Shown: positions 1-9,726, counted from the stretch's first letter. The stretch is DNA of 64,000 nucleotides from Methylomonas rapida (GCF_024360925.2 NZ_CP113517.1:1860001-1924000); one strand, 5' to 3'. Numbers and translations are program-made. Notes: generated from the letters alone by a model not told the origin.

Positions 1-165
1 ATATCGAGCATTGGCATACAAGAAATGACCCGTATTCGAGAGCGTGTGCTTGGACGAGTTCCCTCTAACGAGGAAATTTACAACACAGTACTGCCTTATT
101 TGCGTAGGCATATCACCACGGATTTGTCGTGGCGAATTTGCAATAAGCTGGGAATACTTATTTGA
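1..165 (+). CDS. C-terminal fragment of an unidentified protein, cut by the window edge
   Basis: Frame 1 is open from the first base to a TGA at 163-165, giving 54 residues that include the stretch RIRERVLGRVPSNEEIY. I do not recognise the family. It points towards the polysaccharide genes and is probably the end of another gene of that island. The following 270 bases contain only short or TTG-started ORFs, so the true end of this gene could also have been altered by a frameshift. What is seen is only an open frame with plausible amphipathic composition; function is unknown. Confidence 0.4.
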   Translation: MSSIGIQEMTRIRERVLGRVPSNEEIYNTVLPYLRRHITTDLSWRICNKLGILI

Positions 166-242
166 CGATTCATTGCGATGATCGTTGTAATAAAGCCTAT
201 AACGAAGAATGTTCGACCTAAAATGAGAATATTCACAGGCGA

Positions 243-437
243 TTGTTCTGGCGTATTTGGTTAAATGAAGAATGCGCAGCTTATGGTTTGGCGCATACTA
301 AAATTGTGCCGCTACCGGAAATCAAGGAGAGCCTACAATTGGGGGTTCATTTGTATACCTTTTACCGTTTTGAGTGGCAAGCAACATTATCCCTTAGCCG
401 GCCCAAGAAACGTTTACTATTGAGAATTGCATTATGA
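243..437 (+). CDS. Small ORF (64 codons, TTG start) or gene remnant before the SMR gene
   Basis: The frame begins at TTG 243 and ends in a TGA that overlaps the ATG of the next gene (ATGA at 434-437). The same 4-base overlap joins the next two gene pairs, which argues that this frame is translated and coupled to them. The protein is not recognisable, has no signal peptide or membrane segment, and begins abruptly (LFWRIWLNEECAAYGL). It may be the intact tail of a decayed larger gene. Upstream in the same frame a TAA at 219-221 blocks extension. Confidence 0.3.
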   Translation: MFWRIWLNEECAAYGLAHTKIVPLPEIKESLQLGVHLYTFYRFEWQATLSLSRPKKRLLLRIAL

Positions 438-784
438 TTTATACCATTTTGATTGCTGCTGCTATATCAGCGTTTGGGCAAGTGCTATTGAAATATGCCA
501 TGCTTAAGCATGGTTCAATTGATTTTAATCTGCAAGGTTTAATCCGCTTAATAATTGAATGGCGACTTATTTGTGCTTTGGGTTTATATGCTGCAGCATT
601 GCTAATGTGGTTGCATGTGCTTTCTAAAGTGCCGTTGAGTATTGCATATCCCATGTTGGCAATTACTTATGTGATCGTTCCGTTAATGTCCTTCGCGTTT
701 TTTGGTGAGCGCATAAATCAACCTCAAATAATTGGTATCTGTCTTGTTCTAGCGGGTGTCGCAATAATAGGAAAAACTGCATGA
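434..784 (+). CDS. SMR/EamA-type four-helix membrane protein, ArnE/ArnF-like
   Basis: This 116-residue protein is almost entirely hydrophobic, with four predicted membrane helices (about 2-20, 45-65, 70-88 and 96-114). It has the SMR-like N-terminus with an early Gly-Gln-Leu-Lys segment (FGQVLLKYAML) and a Pro-rich turn (SIAYPMLAITYVIVP). Small SMR-type proteins next to a polyprenyl-phosphate GT2 and a large GT-C-like protein often act in flipping lipid-linked sugars, as ArnE/ArnF do for undecaprenyl-phosphate aminoarabinose. Its overlap with the GT2 fusion gene (ATGA at 781-784) supports that role. A drug-export role is possible but less likely in this context. Confidence 0.7.
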   Translation: MIYTILIAAAISAFGQVLLKYAMLKHGSIDFNLQGLIRLIIEWRLICALGLYAAALLMWLHVLSKVPLSIAYPMLAITYVIVPLMSFAFFGERINQPQIIGICLVLAGVAIIGKTA

Positions 785-2283
785 GTCAATCAGTTAAACA
801 AAAAGTACTTATTTTTATCGTCGCTTATAATGCAGAGAAGACAATTGTCAGCGTAATTGATCGAATTCCGCGTCAACTATTAAATCACTTTGATTTATCT
901 TTGTTGATAATCGATGATTGCAGCAAGGACAATACGCAGAGAGTCGCTTTTAACCACCTCAAAAATGGTTACTGGTGTCCTTTTATGGTTATGCGTAATC
1001 CCGAAAATCAAGGGTATGGCGGCAACCAAAAAGTGGGTTACCACTACGCGATTGAAAATGGTTTTGACGCGGTGGTTCTATTACATGGCGATGGCCAATA
1101 TGCGCCGGAATGCCTGCCTGTTTTGCTTGACCCATTTGCTAATGAAGAAGGCCACCTAGGTGCAGTTTTTGGCTCACGTATGTTGAACCGACGGGATGCC
1201 TTAGAAGGAGGCATGCCTCTATATAAATTTGTTGGTAATCAAATATTAACGGCAATGCAGAATAAACTCTTGGGTTCTCAGTTATCTGAGTTTCATACAG
1301 GCTATCGGGTTTATTCTGTAAAGGCATTGCAAAACATACCTTTTGACCTAAACACAAATGACTTTCACTTTGATACAGAGATAATCGTGCAAATGTTTTT
1401 TTCTGGTGCACGAGTAGTTGAGTTACCAATTCCCACCTATTACGGTGATGAAGTTTGTCATGTTGATGGGTTGAAATATGCTTGGGATGTAACTAAGGCA
1501 TCCATTAAAGCTCGCTTAATTAGAATGGGTATTTTCTTTGATCCAAAATTTTCAATTCAAGGAGAGCAGGCTTCAAACTATGTAAGTAAATTCGAATTCC
1601 ATAGTACACATTCAGTTTCTTTTTCTCAAGTGCCCGAAAAAAGTGTGGTTTTGGATCTTGGTTGTGCGGATGGCTATCTATCCGAGCGTTTATATAAAGA
1701 GAAAGGTTGCACAGTATTTTCGGTTGATATGGAAGCAGGCAGATCAGTTCCAGGTTGTTCCTATCAGTCCTGTGACCTGAATAATTCGTTACCTGATGTG
1801 CCTTGGGAAAAATTAAATGTTGTGGTACTTCTCGATGTCATTGAACATTTGAATAATCCCGAATTGTTTTTGGAGCGTTTACGTGACAGGTTATCAGGCA
1901 ATGATAAAGTAAAAATTATTGTCAGCTCTGGCAATGTTTGTTTCTTTGTTACACGTATTATGATGTTTATAGGGCAGTTTAACTATGGTCGACGTGGTAT
2001 TTTGGATATTACGCATACGCGTTTATTCACAGTCGGTTCCCTTGAGCGCTTAGTTAGGTATGCTGCTTATAATGTTATTGATCGTAGTTATATACCCGCA
2101 CCTTATCCGCTTGCCATAGGATTGAACTCTATTTCGATAGCTTTAGTTAAAATTAATAGTTTGGTGGCCAAAATTTTTCCGGGTTTATTTGCCTATCAAT
2201 CTCTTTATGTGATCAAGCCACGACCTAGTATTAAATGGTTGCTGAGTAAAGCAACCGAAAGTGTGGTGTTGGAGCGAGAATGA
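781..2283 (+). CDS. GT2 glycosyltransferase fused to a SAM-dependent methyltransferase
   Basis: Residues 1 to about 240 form a DPM1/GtrB-like GT2 domain: the nucleotide-binding start VLIFIVAYNAEKT, the acidic motif IIDDCSKDNT, HGDGQY, and the family motif FHTGYRVYS. Such enzymes normally move a sugar onto a polyprenyl phosphate at the inner membrane. Residues about 285-450 form a class I methyltransferase with motif I VVLDLGCADGYL and a later VVLLDVIEHL. The usual C-terminal membrane helices of GtrB/ArnC are not evident. The gene overlaps both neighbours by four bases, so the three proteins are probably made together. The product sugar may be methylated, but the substrate cannot be read from sequence. 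Confidence 0.85.
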   Translation: MSQSVKQKVLIFIVAYNAEKTIVSVIDRIPRQLLNHFDLSLLIIDDCSKDNTQRVAFNHLKNGYWCPFMVMRNPENQGYGGNQKVGYHYAIENGFDAVVLLHGDGQYAPECLPVLLDPFANEEGHLGAVFGSRMLNRRDALEGGMPLYKFVGNQILTAMQNKLLGSQLSEFHTGYRVYSVKALQNIPFDLNTNDFHFDTEIIVQMFFSGARVVELPIPTYYGDEVCHVDGLKYAWDVTKASIKARLIRMGIFFDPKFSIQGEQASNYVSKFEFHSTHSVSFSQVPEKSVVLDLGCADGYLSERLYKEKGCTVFSVDMEAGRSVPGCSYQSCDLNNSLPDVPWEKLNVVVLLDVIEHLNNPELFLERLRDRLSGNDKVKIIVSSGNVCFFVTRIMMFIGQFNYGRRGILDITHTRLFTVGSLERLVRYAAYNVIDRSYIPAPYPLAIGLNSISIALVKINSLVAKIFPGLFAYQSLYVIKPRPSIKWLLSKATESVVLERE

Positions 2284-4121
2284 ATGTGCAGTCCATTCTA
2301 AAATCCTTTCTGGATAAAATGATTTTATCTAGTGTAAATGGGAAAAAAGTGTCTTTGATTTTATATGTGGTCTTCGTATTTGCGATTCTTATTAAAGTAC
2401 TATGGGGTTATTGGGAGCGTGATCTTACATTTGGTGACACGTCGTCTTATTTTAAGCATGCTGTTTTGTGGCACCTGAATAGTCAGGTCAATATTGTTTG
2501 GTCGCCACTATACACTGCCTACTTCGGGTCTTGGTTGAGTATCACTGAAAATGCAAGTATTGCTACCTTTTTGCACAGGATGGGTTTGATTTTAGTTTCT
2601 ACCATACTGGTGGCTTGGCTGGGATATCTTTCTCTACCACGAGTTCTTGCATTGCTGCTTGTAGTCTGGTGGGTAGCGTTGCCTATTCACTATGATACTT
2701 TATATGAAGTGCATTTATTCGGTGCGTTGCCAATCCTTGTTATGGCCTTGGTTTCCTTAGTGGCGGGCGACAAATGGCGGAATCCCTTCTTATTAAGTGT
2801 CGCCATAATTTCTACCATTCTAGTTCGGAATGAATACATTATTGTGATCTGCGTACTTGCGGCCTTAAGTGGGGTCAAATTTGTGCATAAAATGCGCTCG
2901 ATTTCTTTTTCGGAAATGAAACTGGTTGGATTACGCTATGGCACCACTTTTGCTTTAACGGGCTTGCTGATCGTCTATTTTTATTCTGCCTCTTATATCC
3001 AAGGGGCATTGATAGCTGAGGAGTCAGCGCCGAAACATACTCTGAACATGTGCCAAGTCTATGCATATGGATACCAGCAACAACACTCTGATTGGAGCGG
3101 CAGTCCCTGGACAGATTGCCTCAGTTTGATGCAGAAAAAATTTGGCACAACATTGCCATCTTTGCGTGAAATGATCGCCTCCAACCCTGGCGAGGTGGTT
3201 CAGCATTTCCTTTGGAACCTTTCTTTGACGCGCGCTGGTTTAGAAGTATTGCTGTTCAATGCTACTAGCGCTCGCGATAACCCAGACTACGCTCCAGTCT
3301 ACTTTGTACCGGTGCTTCCGAGTGCGTTGCTAGGTTTTACCCTATTGCTATGTGTTGGAGGGACAGCCTTAATTTTTGGTAAATCTTCGAAGAAATATGT
3401 GGCAATTCGGGAAAAGCTGTTTCGCTTGGGACCGCTTTTGTTGGCGGTGGTGATTATGGAGATTGCCGTCATTCTTACTCAAAGACCTCGACCATCCTAC
3501 CTTCTGGGAGCGGGAGTGTTATATATTTGGGTGGTGTTAGTAATGCTTAACGCATTTATGGCTCAATCTAGGAAATTGGATAGTGTGTGGATTATGAGCT
3601 CATTCGTGGCAGTATTGCTGTTGGTCATGCCCTCATATCAGGCTTTGTCCTTGCCGAGTAAAAATGGAGCTTTAGGCGATATCTATAATGAGCTTCGGCC
3701 GCATGCTTCAATGTTATGCGAGCTAAATGGAGGACTGGCTGTGAATGAATACGGTATAAACGTAGTCAGTTACTTATGTTCGCCTTACAATCTAAGCACT
3801 ATTGCAAAAATAGGCAAACCCGATATTGGTTCCCTTTCTAAGGAAGAACGGGAGGAAAAACTCAAAGCTATTTTATTGAGTCTTTCATTTATAGACATTA
3901 GTGTTTTTTCCGAGGAAGCGAGGAGCACACCGGAAAAGTTGGCTGATGGTTTGGAGATGACGGGAGCGCGAGCGCTTATTGTTGATCCGTATATGTTAAC
4001 GAAATATCCTGGCTTATTGGGATGTCCGGAATTGAGGAATGTTCTGCTAGAGCGCGGGTGGCAACAGTTGGCTTATTCAGTTCGATCTAACGGTGGATGC
4101 ATTGCGGCATATGCAAAATAG
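2280..4121 (+). CDS. Polytopic membrane protein, possible GT-C fold glycosyltransferase
   Basis: The 613-residue protein has roughly ten to twelve hydrophobic segments followed by a soluble C-terminal region of about 150 residues. An acidic first extramembrane loop (RDLTFGDTSSYF) resembles that of GT-C enzymes (PMT/ArnT/GT83 superfamily), which use polyprenyl-phosphate sugars as donors. The upstream GT2 would make such a donor and the SMR protein would flip it, so the three genes form a coherent donor-flip-transfer set. This is inference from topology and context; no diagnostic catalytic signature is clear. It ends 302 bp before gmd. Confidence 0.6.
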   Translation: MNVQSILKSFLDKMILSSVNGKKVSLILYVVFVFAILIKVLWGYWERDLTFGDTSSYFKHAVLWHLNSQVNIVWSPLYTAYFGSWLSITENASIATFLHRMGLILVSTILVAWLGYLSLPRVLALLLVVWWVALPIHYDTLYEVHLFGALPILVMALVSLVAGDKWRNPFLLSVAIISTILVRNEYIIVICVLAALSGVKFVHKMRSISFSEMKLVGLRYGTTFALTGLLIVYFYSASYIQGALIAEESAPKHTLNMCQVYAYGYQQQHSDWSGSPWTDCLSLMQKKFGTTLPSLREMIASNPGEVVQHFLWNLSLTRAGLEVLLFNATSARDNPDYAPVYFVPVLPSALLGFTLLLCVGGTALIFGKSSKKYVAIREKLFRLGPLLLAVVIMEIAVILTQRPRPSYLLGAGVLYIWVVLVMLNAFMAQSRKLDSVWIMSSFVAVLLLVMPSYQALSLPSKNGALGDIYNELRPHASMLCELNGGLAVNEYGINVVSYLCSPYNLSTIAKIGKPDIGSLSKEEREEKLKAILLSLSFIDISVFSEEARSTPEKLADGLEMTGARALIVDPYMLTKYPGLLGCPELRNVLLERGWQQLAYSVRSNGGCIAAYAK

Positions 4122-4194
4122 TTTTGGAGAGAAAATGGGAAAAGGCAACTGTTGTTGCCCTGGAAACCATGGAGAACGAAGCACCGAAGCACTT

Positions 4195-4257
4195 AGAAAA
4201 AGCTAAAGCTTTTTCACTCCAAAATCACGCGGGGGAGTGCGATAGCTTTAGTTATTA
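4195..4257. repeat. Repeat family A, copy 1 (AGCTAAAGCT/ACTCC palindrome)
   Basis: The left arm AGCTAAAGCTTTTTCACTCC is followed about 13 bases later by GGAGTGCGATAGCTTTAG, a near inverted repeat. The same arms recur at 26154-26225 and, in part, at 28933-28980. This is a REP-like mobile hairpin outside coding sequence. Confidence 0.75.
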
Positions 4258-4302
4258 CAATGCGTGCAAATCTCCCCGCTTGTTTGTTTTGCCCCGGTAG
4301 AG

Positions 4303-4370
4303 GTAGCTTTCATTTGCCTGAGCGATGTCAAGCTTCCAAGAGCGTTACTATCAAGAATGCTGTTTGTTAT
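4303..4370. repeat. Repeat family B, copy 1
   Basis: It shares CTTTCATTTGCC, GCGATG and GAGCGTTACT, in the same order and near-identical spacing, with 21357-21424. Neither copy codes for anything convincing, so this is a dispersed intergenic repeat. Confidence 0.65.
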
Positions 4371-4423
4371 CCAATGCAATAAGATTATTTGATTTTACGA
4401 ATTATTAGACGACTTAGTTAAAC

Positions 4424-5539
4424 ATGAAAAAAACGTTAATTACCGGTATTACCGGGCAGGATGGTTCTTACTTAGCTGAATTGCTATTGGCTAAAGGCTA
4501 CGAAGTGCATGGCATCAAACGCCGTGCGTCGTTATTTAATACAGAACGCATCGACCACATTTATGAAGACCCGCATGCAGCCCATCCCATGCTCAAGCTG
4601 CATTATGGTGATTTGACTGACACTTCCAATTTGATTCGCATTTTGCAGGAAGTACAGCCGGATGAGGTGTATAACTTGGGCGCTCAGTCACATGTTGCGG
4701 TAAGCTTTGAATCGCCGGAATATACAGCCGATGTCGATGCGATTGGCACTTTGCGTTTGCTTGAAGGTATTCGATTTCTAGGGTTGGAGAAAAAAACCCG
4801 CTTTTATCAGGCTAGTACCTCTGAATTGTACGGTTTGGTTCAAGAAATTCCACAAAAGGAAACTACGCCGTTTTATCCTCGTTCACCTTATGCGGTGGCC
4901 AAGCTTTATGCTTACTGGATTACCGTTAACTACCGTGAGGCATATGGCCTATATGCATGTAATGGTATTCTTTTCAACCACGAGTCACCACGCCGTGGAG
5001 AAACATTCGTCACTCGTAAAATTACCCGAGGTTTGTCAAACATTGCGCAAGGTCTAGATCAATGTTTGTTTATGGGTAACCTGGATGCACTGCGTGATTG
5101 GGGGCATGCTAAAGATTACGTTGAAATGCAGTGGCTGATGTTACAACAGGATAATCCTGAAGATTTTGTGATTGCCACCGGCATTCAATATACCGTGCGT
5201 GAATTCATCAATAAAACTGCAGCTCATTTAGGTATTGAACTAGCTTGGGAAGGCGAAGGTGTGAATGAGTTTGGTCGAGTCGTTTCGATTACCGGGGAAA
5301 ATGCGCCTGCGTTGAAAGTGGGTGATATTGTCGTCAAGATAGATCCACGTTACTTCCGTCCAGCTGAAGTCGAAACGTTGCTAGGCGATCCCACTAAAGC
5401 TAAAGAAAGACTTGGTTGGGTGCCCAAAATTACGTTGGATGAAATGGTTGAAGAAATGGTTGCTTACGATCTGGATAAAGCCAAGCAACACGGTCTGCTC
5501 AAGAGCAAAGGCTTTAGAGTGAGTGTGGGGCGCGAATAA
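4424..5539 (+). CDS. gmd: GDP-mannose 4,6-dehydratase
   Basis: The enzyme converts GDP-D-mannose to GDP-4-dehydro-6-deoxy-D-mannose, the first step to GDP-L-fucose and related 6-deoxyhexoses. The 371 residues match the usual length. The N-terminal Rossmann motif is [16 protein letters not shown], the family hallmark [14 protein letters not shown] follows, and the SDR pair YAVAK supplies the catalytic Tyr and Lys in SPYAVAK. Its TAA shares the A of the ATG of fcl (TAATG), so the two steps of GDP-fucose synthesis are translationally coupled. It supplies the island with an activated fucose-type donor. Confidence 0.97.
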   Translation: MKKTLITGITGQDGSYLAELLLAKGYEVHGIKRRASLFNTERIDHIYEDPHAAHPMLKLHYGDLTDTSNLIRILQEVQPDEVYNLGAQSHVAVSFESPEYTADVDAIGTLRLLEGIRFLGLEKKTRFYQASTSELYGLVQEIPQKETTPFYPRSPYAVAKLYAYWITVNYREAYGLYACNGILFNHESPRRGETFVTRKITRGLSNIAQGLDQCLFMGNLDALRDWGHAKDYVEMQWLMLQQDNPEDFVIATGIQYTVREFINKTAAHLGIELAWEGEGVNEFGRVVSITGENAPALKVGDIVVKIDPRYFRPAEVETLLGDPTKAKERLGWVPKITLDEMVEEMVAYDLDKAKQHGLLKSKGFRVSVGRE

Positions 5540-6480
5540 TGGAGTACATTGCGAAAAATGCCAAAATCTATGTTGCTGGTCATCGGGGGATGGTTGGTTC
5601 TGCAATAGTGCGCAATTTGCAAAACAAGGGGTACACCGGTGTTATCACTCGTACCCGAGCCGAGTTGGATTTGCTTGATCAATCTGCTGTTTACGCCTTC
5701 TTCAAATCAGAAATGCCTGACTATGTTTTTTTAGCGGCAGCTAAAGTGGGTGGGATTCATGCCAATAACACCTACCGGGCGGATTTTATATTCGAAAACC
5801 TAATGGTCGAAGCGAATATCATATCCGCTGCTCATCAGGCAGGCTGTGAGCGCATGTGCTTTTTGGGCTCCAGTTGTATTTATCCGCGTGACTGTCCTCA
5901 GCCGATCAAGGAGGAATATTTGCTGACAGGGCCATTGGAATCAACCAATGAACCTTATGCAATTGCCAAGATTGCCGGTATAAAGTTGTGTGAGAGTTAC
6001 AATCGCCAGTATGGAACTAAATATGTATCGGTGATGCCGACCAATTTATATGGTCCCAACGATAATTACGACTTAAACAACAGTCATGTATTGCCGGCAT
6101 TGATTCGCAAAACCCATGAAGCGAAGTTGCATGGAAAAAAAGAGTTGATAGTGTGGGGTTCGGGTAAGCCGATGCGAGAGTTTTTATACGTCGATGACAT
6201 GGCCGATGCTTGTGTGTTTTTGATGGAGAAAGGTGTTAGTGACGGTATTTACAATGTTGGTACTGGTGTAGACGTTACTATTCGCGAGTTGGCTGAAACA
6301 GTCATGCGTGTCGTGGACTTGGAAGGCACTTTGATATTTGATGATAGTAAGCCCGATGGTACTCCTCGCAAACTTCTAAATGTCAATCGGATGCGGAACT
6401 TAGGCTGGAAGGCTAAAGTTTCCTTGCAAGATGGTATTGCTATGGCTTATGCGGACTTTTTGACTAAAGGCATTGTTTAG
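5539..6480 (+). CDS. fcl: GDP-L-fucose synthase (epimerase/reductase)
   Basis: This bifunctional 3,5-epimerase and NADPH-dependent 4-reductase turns the Gmd product into GDP-L-fucose. The 313-residue protein carries the nucleotide-binding motif [31 protein letters not shown] with the catalytic Ser and Cys, the SDR pair YAIAK, and the conserved [13 protein letters not shown]. Its start overlaps the gmd stop by one base. It is followed by a 611-bp gap, so the gmd-fcl pair may be its own transcription unit. Confidence 0.96.
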   Translation: MEYIAKNAKIYVAGHRGMVGSAIVRNLQNKGYTGVITRTRAELDLLDQSAVYAFFKSEMPDYVFLAAAKVGGIHANNTYRADFIFENLMVEANIISAAHQAGCERMCFLGSSCIYPRDCPQPIKEEYLLTGPLESTNEPYAIAKIAGIKLCESYNRQYGTKYVSVMPTNLYGPNDNYDLNNSHVLPALIRKTHEAKLHGKKELIVWGSGKPMREFLYVDDMADACVFLMEKGVSDGIYNVGTGVDVTIRELAETVMRVVDLEGTLIFDDSKPDGTPRKLLNVNRMRNLGWKAKVSLQDGIAMAYADFLTKGIV

Positions 6481-7091
6481 TGGTGCTCGCTATAAAAAAC
6501 TTGTTCCTTTTGATGAAAGAAACATGTCCTTAGGATTTGACTGAAAATAATTTCCCCCTACGGCATCGTTCCCATGCTCCGCGTGGGAATGCAGCCTGAA
6601 CCGCTCTGCGGTTCGGGGCACTAGAGCGTCTTTTGAGCTATTGCCGAATAGCCTTGGTATTTTTTACTTTTATGACGACACCTCGGTCGAGGGAGAAACT
6701 TCGGAAGTTATTTTGCAACGAATTATTAATTTATCAATTTATATTTGCGTATTATGTACTAAGGTCTGTAAAAATATCTTTAGCTTTCGTATTTGTGATT
6801 GGGCTAGATTTTTTAATTATAAATAATGATTCCTAATAGGCCAGTCTGGGTCTTTGTGTGCCTCCAACGAATCGAAATAACTTTAATATTCCTCAAGTTA
6901 CTGGTTTTTTCATTCAAGCCGATCCTCATATAGGGCAGACAATTGATCTTAGTCAAAGTCATGCTGAGAAAGACACGGTTTAGGATTGTGTAATAAAATA
7001 GTTGCATGCTTAATAATTATTCAATTGATTCTGCTGAGGGAGTTTTATTTTATGCATCCTAATTAACGACTGCAGTGATTTTAATTGTGTA
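6481..7091. other. AT-rich gene-free interval of 611 bp
   Basis: The first 140 bases hold a copy of repeat family C (6527-6617), including a perfect hairpin GAACCGC-TCT-GCGGTTC at its end. The rest is strongly AT-rich. The small frames in it have no recognisable product, overlap one another and lack good ribosome sites. I see no gene. The last 100 bases probably contain the promoter of the GT4 gene. Confidence 0.6.
6527..6617. repeat. Repeat family C, copy 1
   Basis: The unit CCTTAGGATTTG, GAAAATAATTTCCC, CATCGTTCCCATGCTCCGC and GTGGGAA appears here, at 11577-11700 and in reverse orientation at 42003-42067. The end carries a GAACCGC/GCGGTTC hairpin. It is a dispersed palindromic element outside genes. 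Confidence 0.8.
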
Positions 7092-8573
7092 ATGAAGATA
7101 TTATTCGTCCTATATGGAGATCTTTACTCCAACAGTGCTAATCATTTAGCTTTATATGCACGTGAATTGCAATCGCTTGGGCATCAATGTGCTGTAACTA
7201 TACCGGATAATTTAGAGTCAAAAAATCAATACGACAACGCTTGGTTTAGCGTATTTCTATTCGATGAAGTATTAGATAATCCTTCTGTTGTTTTTGCTGA
7301 TGGTAAGCCAGCAGATGTTGTCCATGCCTGGACGCCTCGTGAAGTTGTTAGGGAGTTTATAACCTTATATTTGGCAATGGTCCCTACACCATGGGTCATT
7401 TATTTAGAAGATAATGAATATTGGATTTCTTGTCATGAGTTAGGAATTGATGAAAGAAACTTATTGCAACAAACAGATTTGCATGTTTCAAGAAAAATTA
7501 CAAATTCATTTTCACATCCGTTTCGTTATCATAGCTTCATTGGGCTTGCTGATGTAGCAGTGGTTATTCAGGAAAAACTTGCAATTGAAGTTCCTCCATG
7601 GGTGCATTGTGAAACGGTCATGCCGTGTGTTGATCTTGAATTTTTTGCTCCAAGAAAGGTTGATCCATTGCTAAGAGAAAAGTATGGTATCAAGCAGAAT
7701 GAAAAGATAATTGTTTATCCTGGTGGCATTAATGGATTCACCAAACCACTGATTAAATCACTTTGTGAGGCTGTTCATCTTATAAATAACAAAGGCTTTC
7801 CTTGTAAGCTTTTGAGAACAGGCCCTTTTAAATTAGATTTTACTAAAACTTTGCCAAAAGGCTCTGCTGATAAAATTCTTGATTTAGGTCTTTTACCTAG
7901 AGAGGAACTCCCTAATCTTTTGTCTTTGGCGGATGTTCTGGTTCAGCCAGGAAAGGTAGACCCTTTTGAAGATTTGAGATTACCATGTAAATTACCAGAA
8001 TTCTTGGCAATGGGACGACCAGTGGTTATGCCAAGTGCAAATATCGCAAATTTGTTGATTGATGGTGTTGATGTGGTTTTAACCGAGACTGGTAGTGCCG
8101 AAGAAATTGCAGAAAGGTGTATTGCAATTTTTTCAAATCCAGAGCTGGCTGAAATGATGGCAAAATCTGGGCGTCGCTTTGCTGAAATTCATTTTGATGC
8201 AAAGTCGCAGGCTTTGAAATTGGAAAAGGCCTATAAAATTGCATGTCATAACTTTAACCCCATGATTGCAAAAAAAATATGGGGTGGTAAGGGGTTTGAA
8301 TTACCTGTCGATTTGTCTTTGGCTTTAAGGTTGAAGTTGTTGGCAGGAATGAAAGATTCAGGTATTAATTATAATATTAAGGAGTTGTTGGGTGATTACT
8401 CTCGATACATCGAGCATAGTCATCGGAGAATTAGTGGGCTTGAAGCTTATGTGGAAAAAAATAGAAGTTTTCTTTATGTTATTTTTAATAAACTAGGATA
8501 TGTTACATATCGTTATTTGAGAAAGATTAAGAAAAAATTAATTGGGCGTACATCTTTTGGTGTGAATAATTAA
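7092..8573 (+). CDS. GT4-family glycosyltransferase
   Basis: This 493-residue protein has a GT-B layout. The N-terminal Rossmann half begins KILFVLYGDLYSNSANHLALYARELQSLGH. The C-terminal half has the GT4 donor-site motif LPCKLPEFLAMGRPVV, with the Glu after the Lys-Leu-Pro turn that binds the nucleotide sugar. A basic C-terminal tail of about 80 residues (from about 415) contains YRYLRKIKKKLIGR, which may associate with the membrane. The sugar and acceptor cannot be told. The gene stands alone between AT-rich gaps and has no strong Shine-Dalgarno sequence. Confidence 0.85.
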   Translation: MKILFVLYGDLYSNSANHLALYARELQSLGHQCAVTIPDNLESKNQYDNAWFSVFLFDEVLDNPSVVFADGKPADVVHAWTPREVVREFITLYLAMVPTPWVIYLEDNEYWISCHELGIDERNLLQQTDLHVSRKITNSFSHPFRYHSFIGLADVAVVIQEKLAIEVPPWVHCETVMPCVDLEFFAPRKVDPLLREKYGIKQNEKIIVYPGGINGFTKPLIKSLCEAVHLINNKGFPCKLLRTGPFKLDFTKTLPKGSADKILDLGLLPREELPNLLSLADVLVQPGKVDPFEDLRLPCKLPEFLAMGRPVVMPSANIANLLIDGVDVVLTETGSAEEIAERCIAIFSNPELAEMMAKSGRRFAEIHFDAKSQALKLEKAYKIACHNFNPMIAKKIWGGKGFELPVDLSLALRLKLLAGMKDSGINYNIKELLGDYSRYIEHSHRRISGLEAYVEKNRSFLYVIFNKLGYVTYRYLRKIKKKLIGRTSFGVNN

Positions 8574-8687
8574 TTATAGTTTTGTTGGTTTAAATATATT
8601 GTTATGTATTCTATCTTGCGAAAAACAAATGGATAAGAGTATTTATTGCTTTTTTTGCTGTTCATGCCGGTTTCGATATTGATTTGA

Positions 8688-9581
8688 ATGAAAGTCGTGG
8701 CAATTGTTGTTACATTTCATCCGGAATTTAATGCGTTAGGTGCTTTGCTGGATATTTTGAATTCCCAGGTTGATACTGTAGTCGTAGTGGATAATTGCTC
8801 GGGGAATGATTTTTACAATTGGTTTAATAAATTCTACGCACAGAAAGTGCATGGCATTTTTCTAGCTGAAAATACCGGGGTGGCAACTGCGCAAAATAAA
8901 GGAATTGTTTGGGCTCGAACGGAAGGTGCTGATGCTGTCGTATTATTCGATCAAGATAGCCTGCCTGAACATGGTATGGTTAATTGTTTAGCCATGGCGT
9001 TAAAGAATGAACAAGCTAAAGGTAACAAGGTTGCAGCGGTCGGGCCAAAATATGTGGATGAGCGAAATGTCGATCGCCCTTCATTCTCACGTCTTATTGG
9101 TATTAGACTAAAAAAAGTCCTGTATGAACAGGAAATAGTGCCTTCTGATTTCATTATCTCATCTGGTTCCTTAATACCAATCTGTACTCTTGACGAAGTA
9201 GGTATGATGAATGATGAGTTTTTTATTGATCAAATTGACATAGAATGGTGTTTGCGGGCAAAGGCATGTGGGTATCAGTCGTATGGGGTATGTTCTACAA
9301 CAATGCAGCATAATCTTGGTGAAGAGCCTTTAAAGTTTTTGGGGTTCACTCTATTGCATCATAGTCCATTACGCCACTATTACATTTTTCGGAATGCTAT
9401 AAGATTGTTGTTTAAATCATATATCCCATTAGGTTGGAAGTTGATTTTTATTCGAACGCTATTGCTACGTTTTTTTCTTTACTCTCTCTTTGTAACGCCT
9501 CGGCTTAAATATTGTAAAATGATGGCTAAAGGAGTATGGCATGGACTGAAAGGGCGAATGGGTAAGTTTATTCCCGGATAA
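8688..9581 (+). CDS. GT2-family glycosyltransferase, rhamnosyltransferase-like
   Basis: The 297 residues begin with a GT2 core: VAIVVTFHPEFNALGALL, VVVVDNCSG, the DxD-type site VVLFDQDSLP and the base-containing motif DEFFIDQIDIEWCLRA. This arrangement is that of the RfbF/RfbN rhamnosyltransferase group. The last 60 residues are hydrophobic and basic, as in the membrane-associated tail of these enzymes. It probably adds a deoxyhexose to the growing repeat unit in the cytoplasm; the actual sugar is unknown. Given gmd-fcl upstream, fucose is a candidate donor (inference). Confidence 0.88.
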   Translation: MKVVAIVVTFHPEFNALGALLDILNSQVDTVVVVDNCSGNDFYNWFNKFYAQKVHGIFLAENTGVATAQNKGIVWARTEGADAVVLFDQDSLPEHGMVNCLAMALKNEQAKGNKVAAVGPKYVDERNVDRPSFSRLIGIRLKKVLYEQEIVPSDFIISSGSLIPICTLDEVGMMNDEFFIDQIDIEWCLRAKACGYQSYGVCSTTMQHNLGEEPLKFLGFTLLHHSPLRHYYIFRNAIRLLFKSYIPLGWKLIFIRTLLLRFFLYSLFVTPRLKYCKMMAKGVWHGLKGRMGKFIPG

Positions 9582-9726
9582 ATCATGGTTAAGTGACAAG
9601 CCCAATTTAAATTGACTAGCGTAAAACTGAAGTCTCGAAACAGCAAGTAATCCAAAAAATGAATGGAATTATAGATATACATCTCATATTAGATACTCAT
9701 TTTTTCTTTAATGATAAGCAAAAATT

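Larger units (their letters stand above)
4122..4423. other. Gene-free interval with two palindromic repeats upstream of gmd
   Basis: I see no convincing gene here. The interval holds a copy of repeat family A (4195-4257) followed by a copy of family B (about 4303-4370). The remaining 50 bases before gmd are AT-rich and could carry its promoter. A 67-codon frame that crosses the interval is largely translated repeat. Confidence 0.6.

Noticed and set aside
4097..4300. 67-codon ORF after the membrane protein gene
   Set aside because: It begins inside the preceding gene and mostly translates repeat family A.
6633..7007. Small ORFs in the AT-rich gap before the GT4 gene
   Set aside because: They overlap one another, lack ribosome sites and show no family resemblance.
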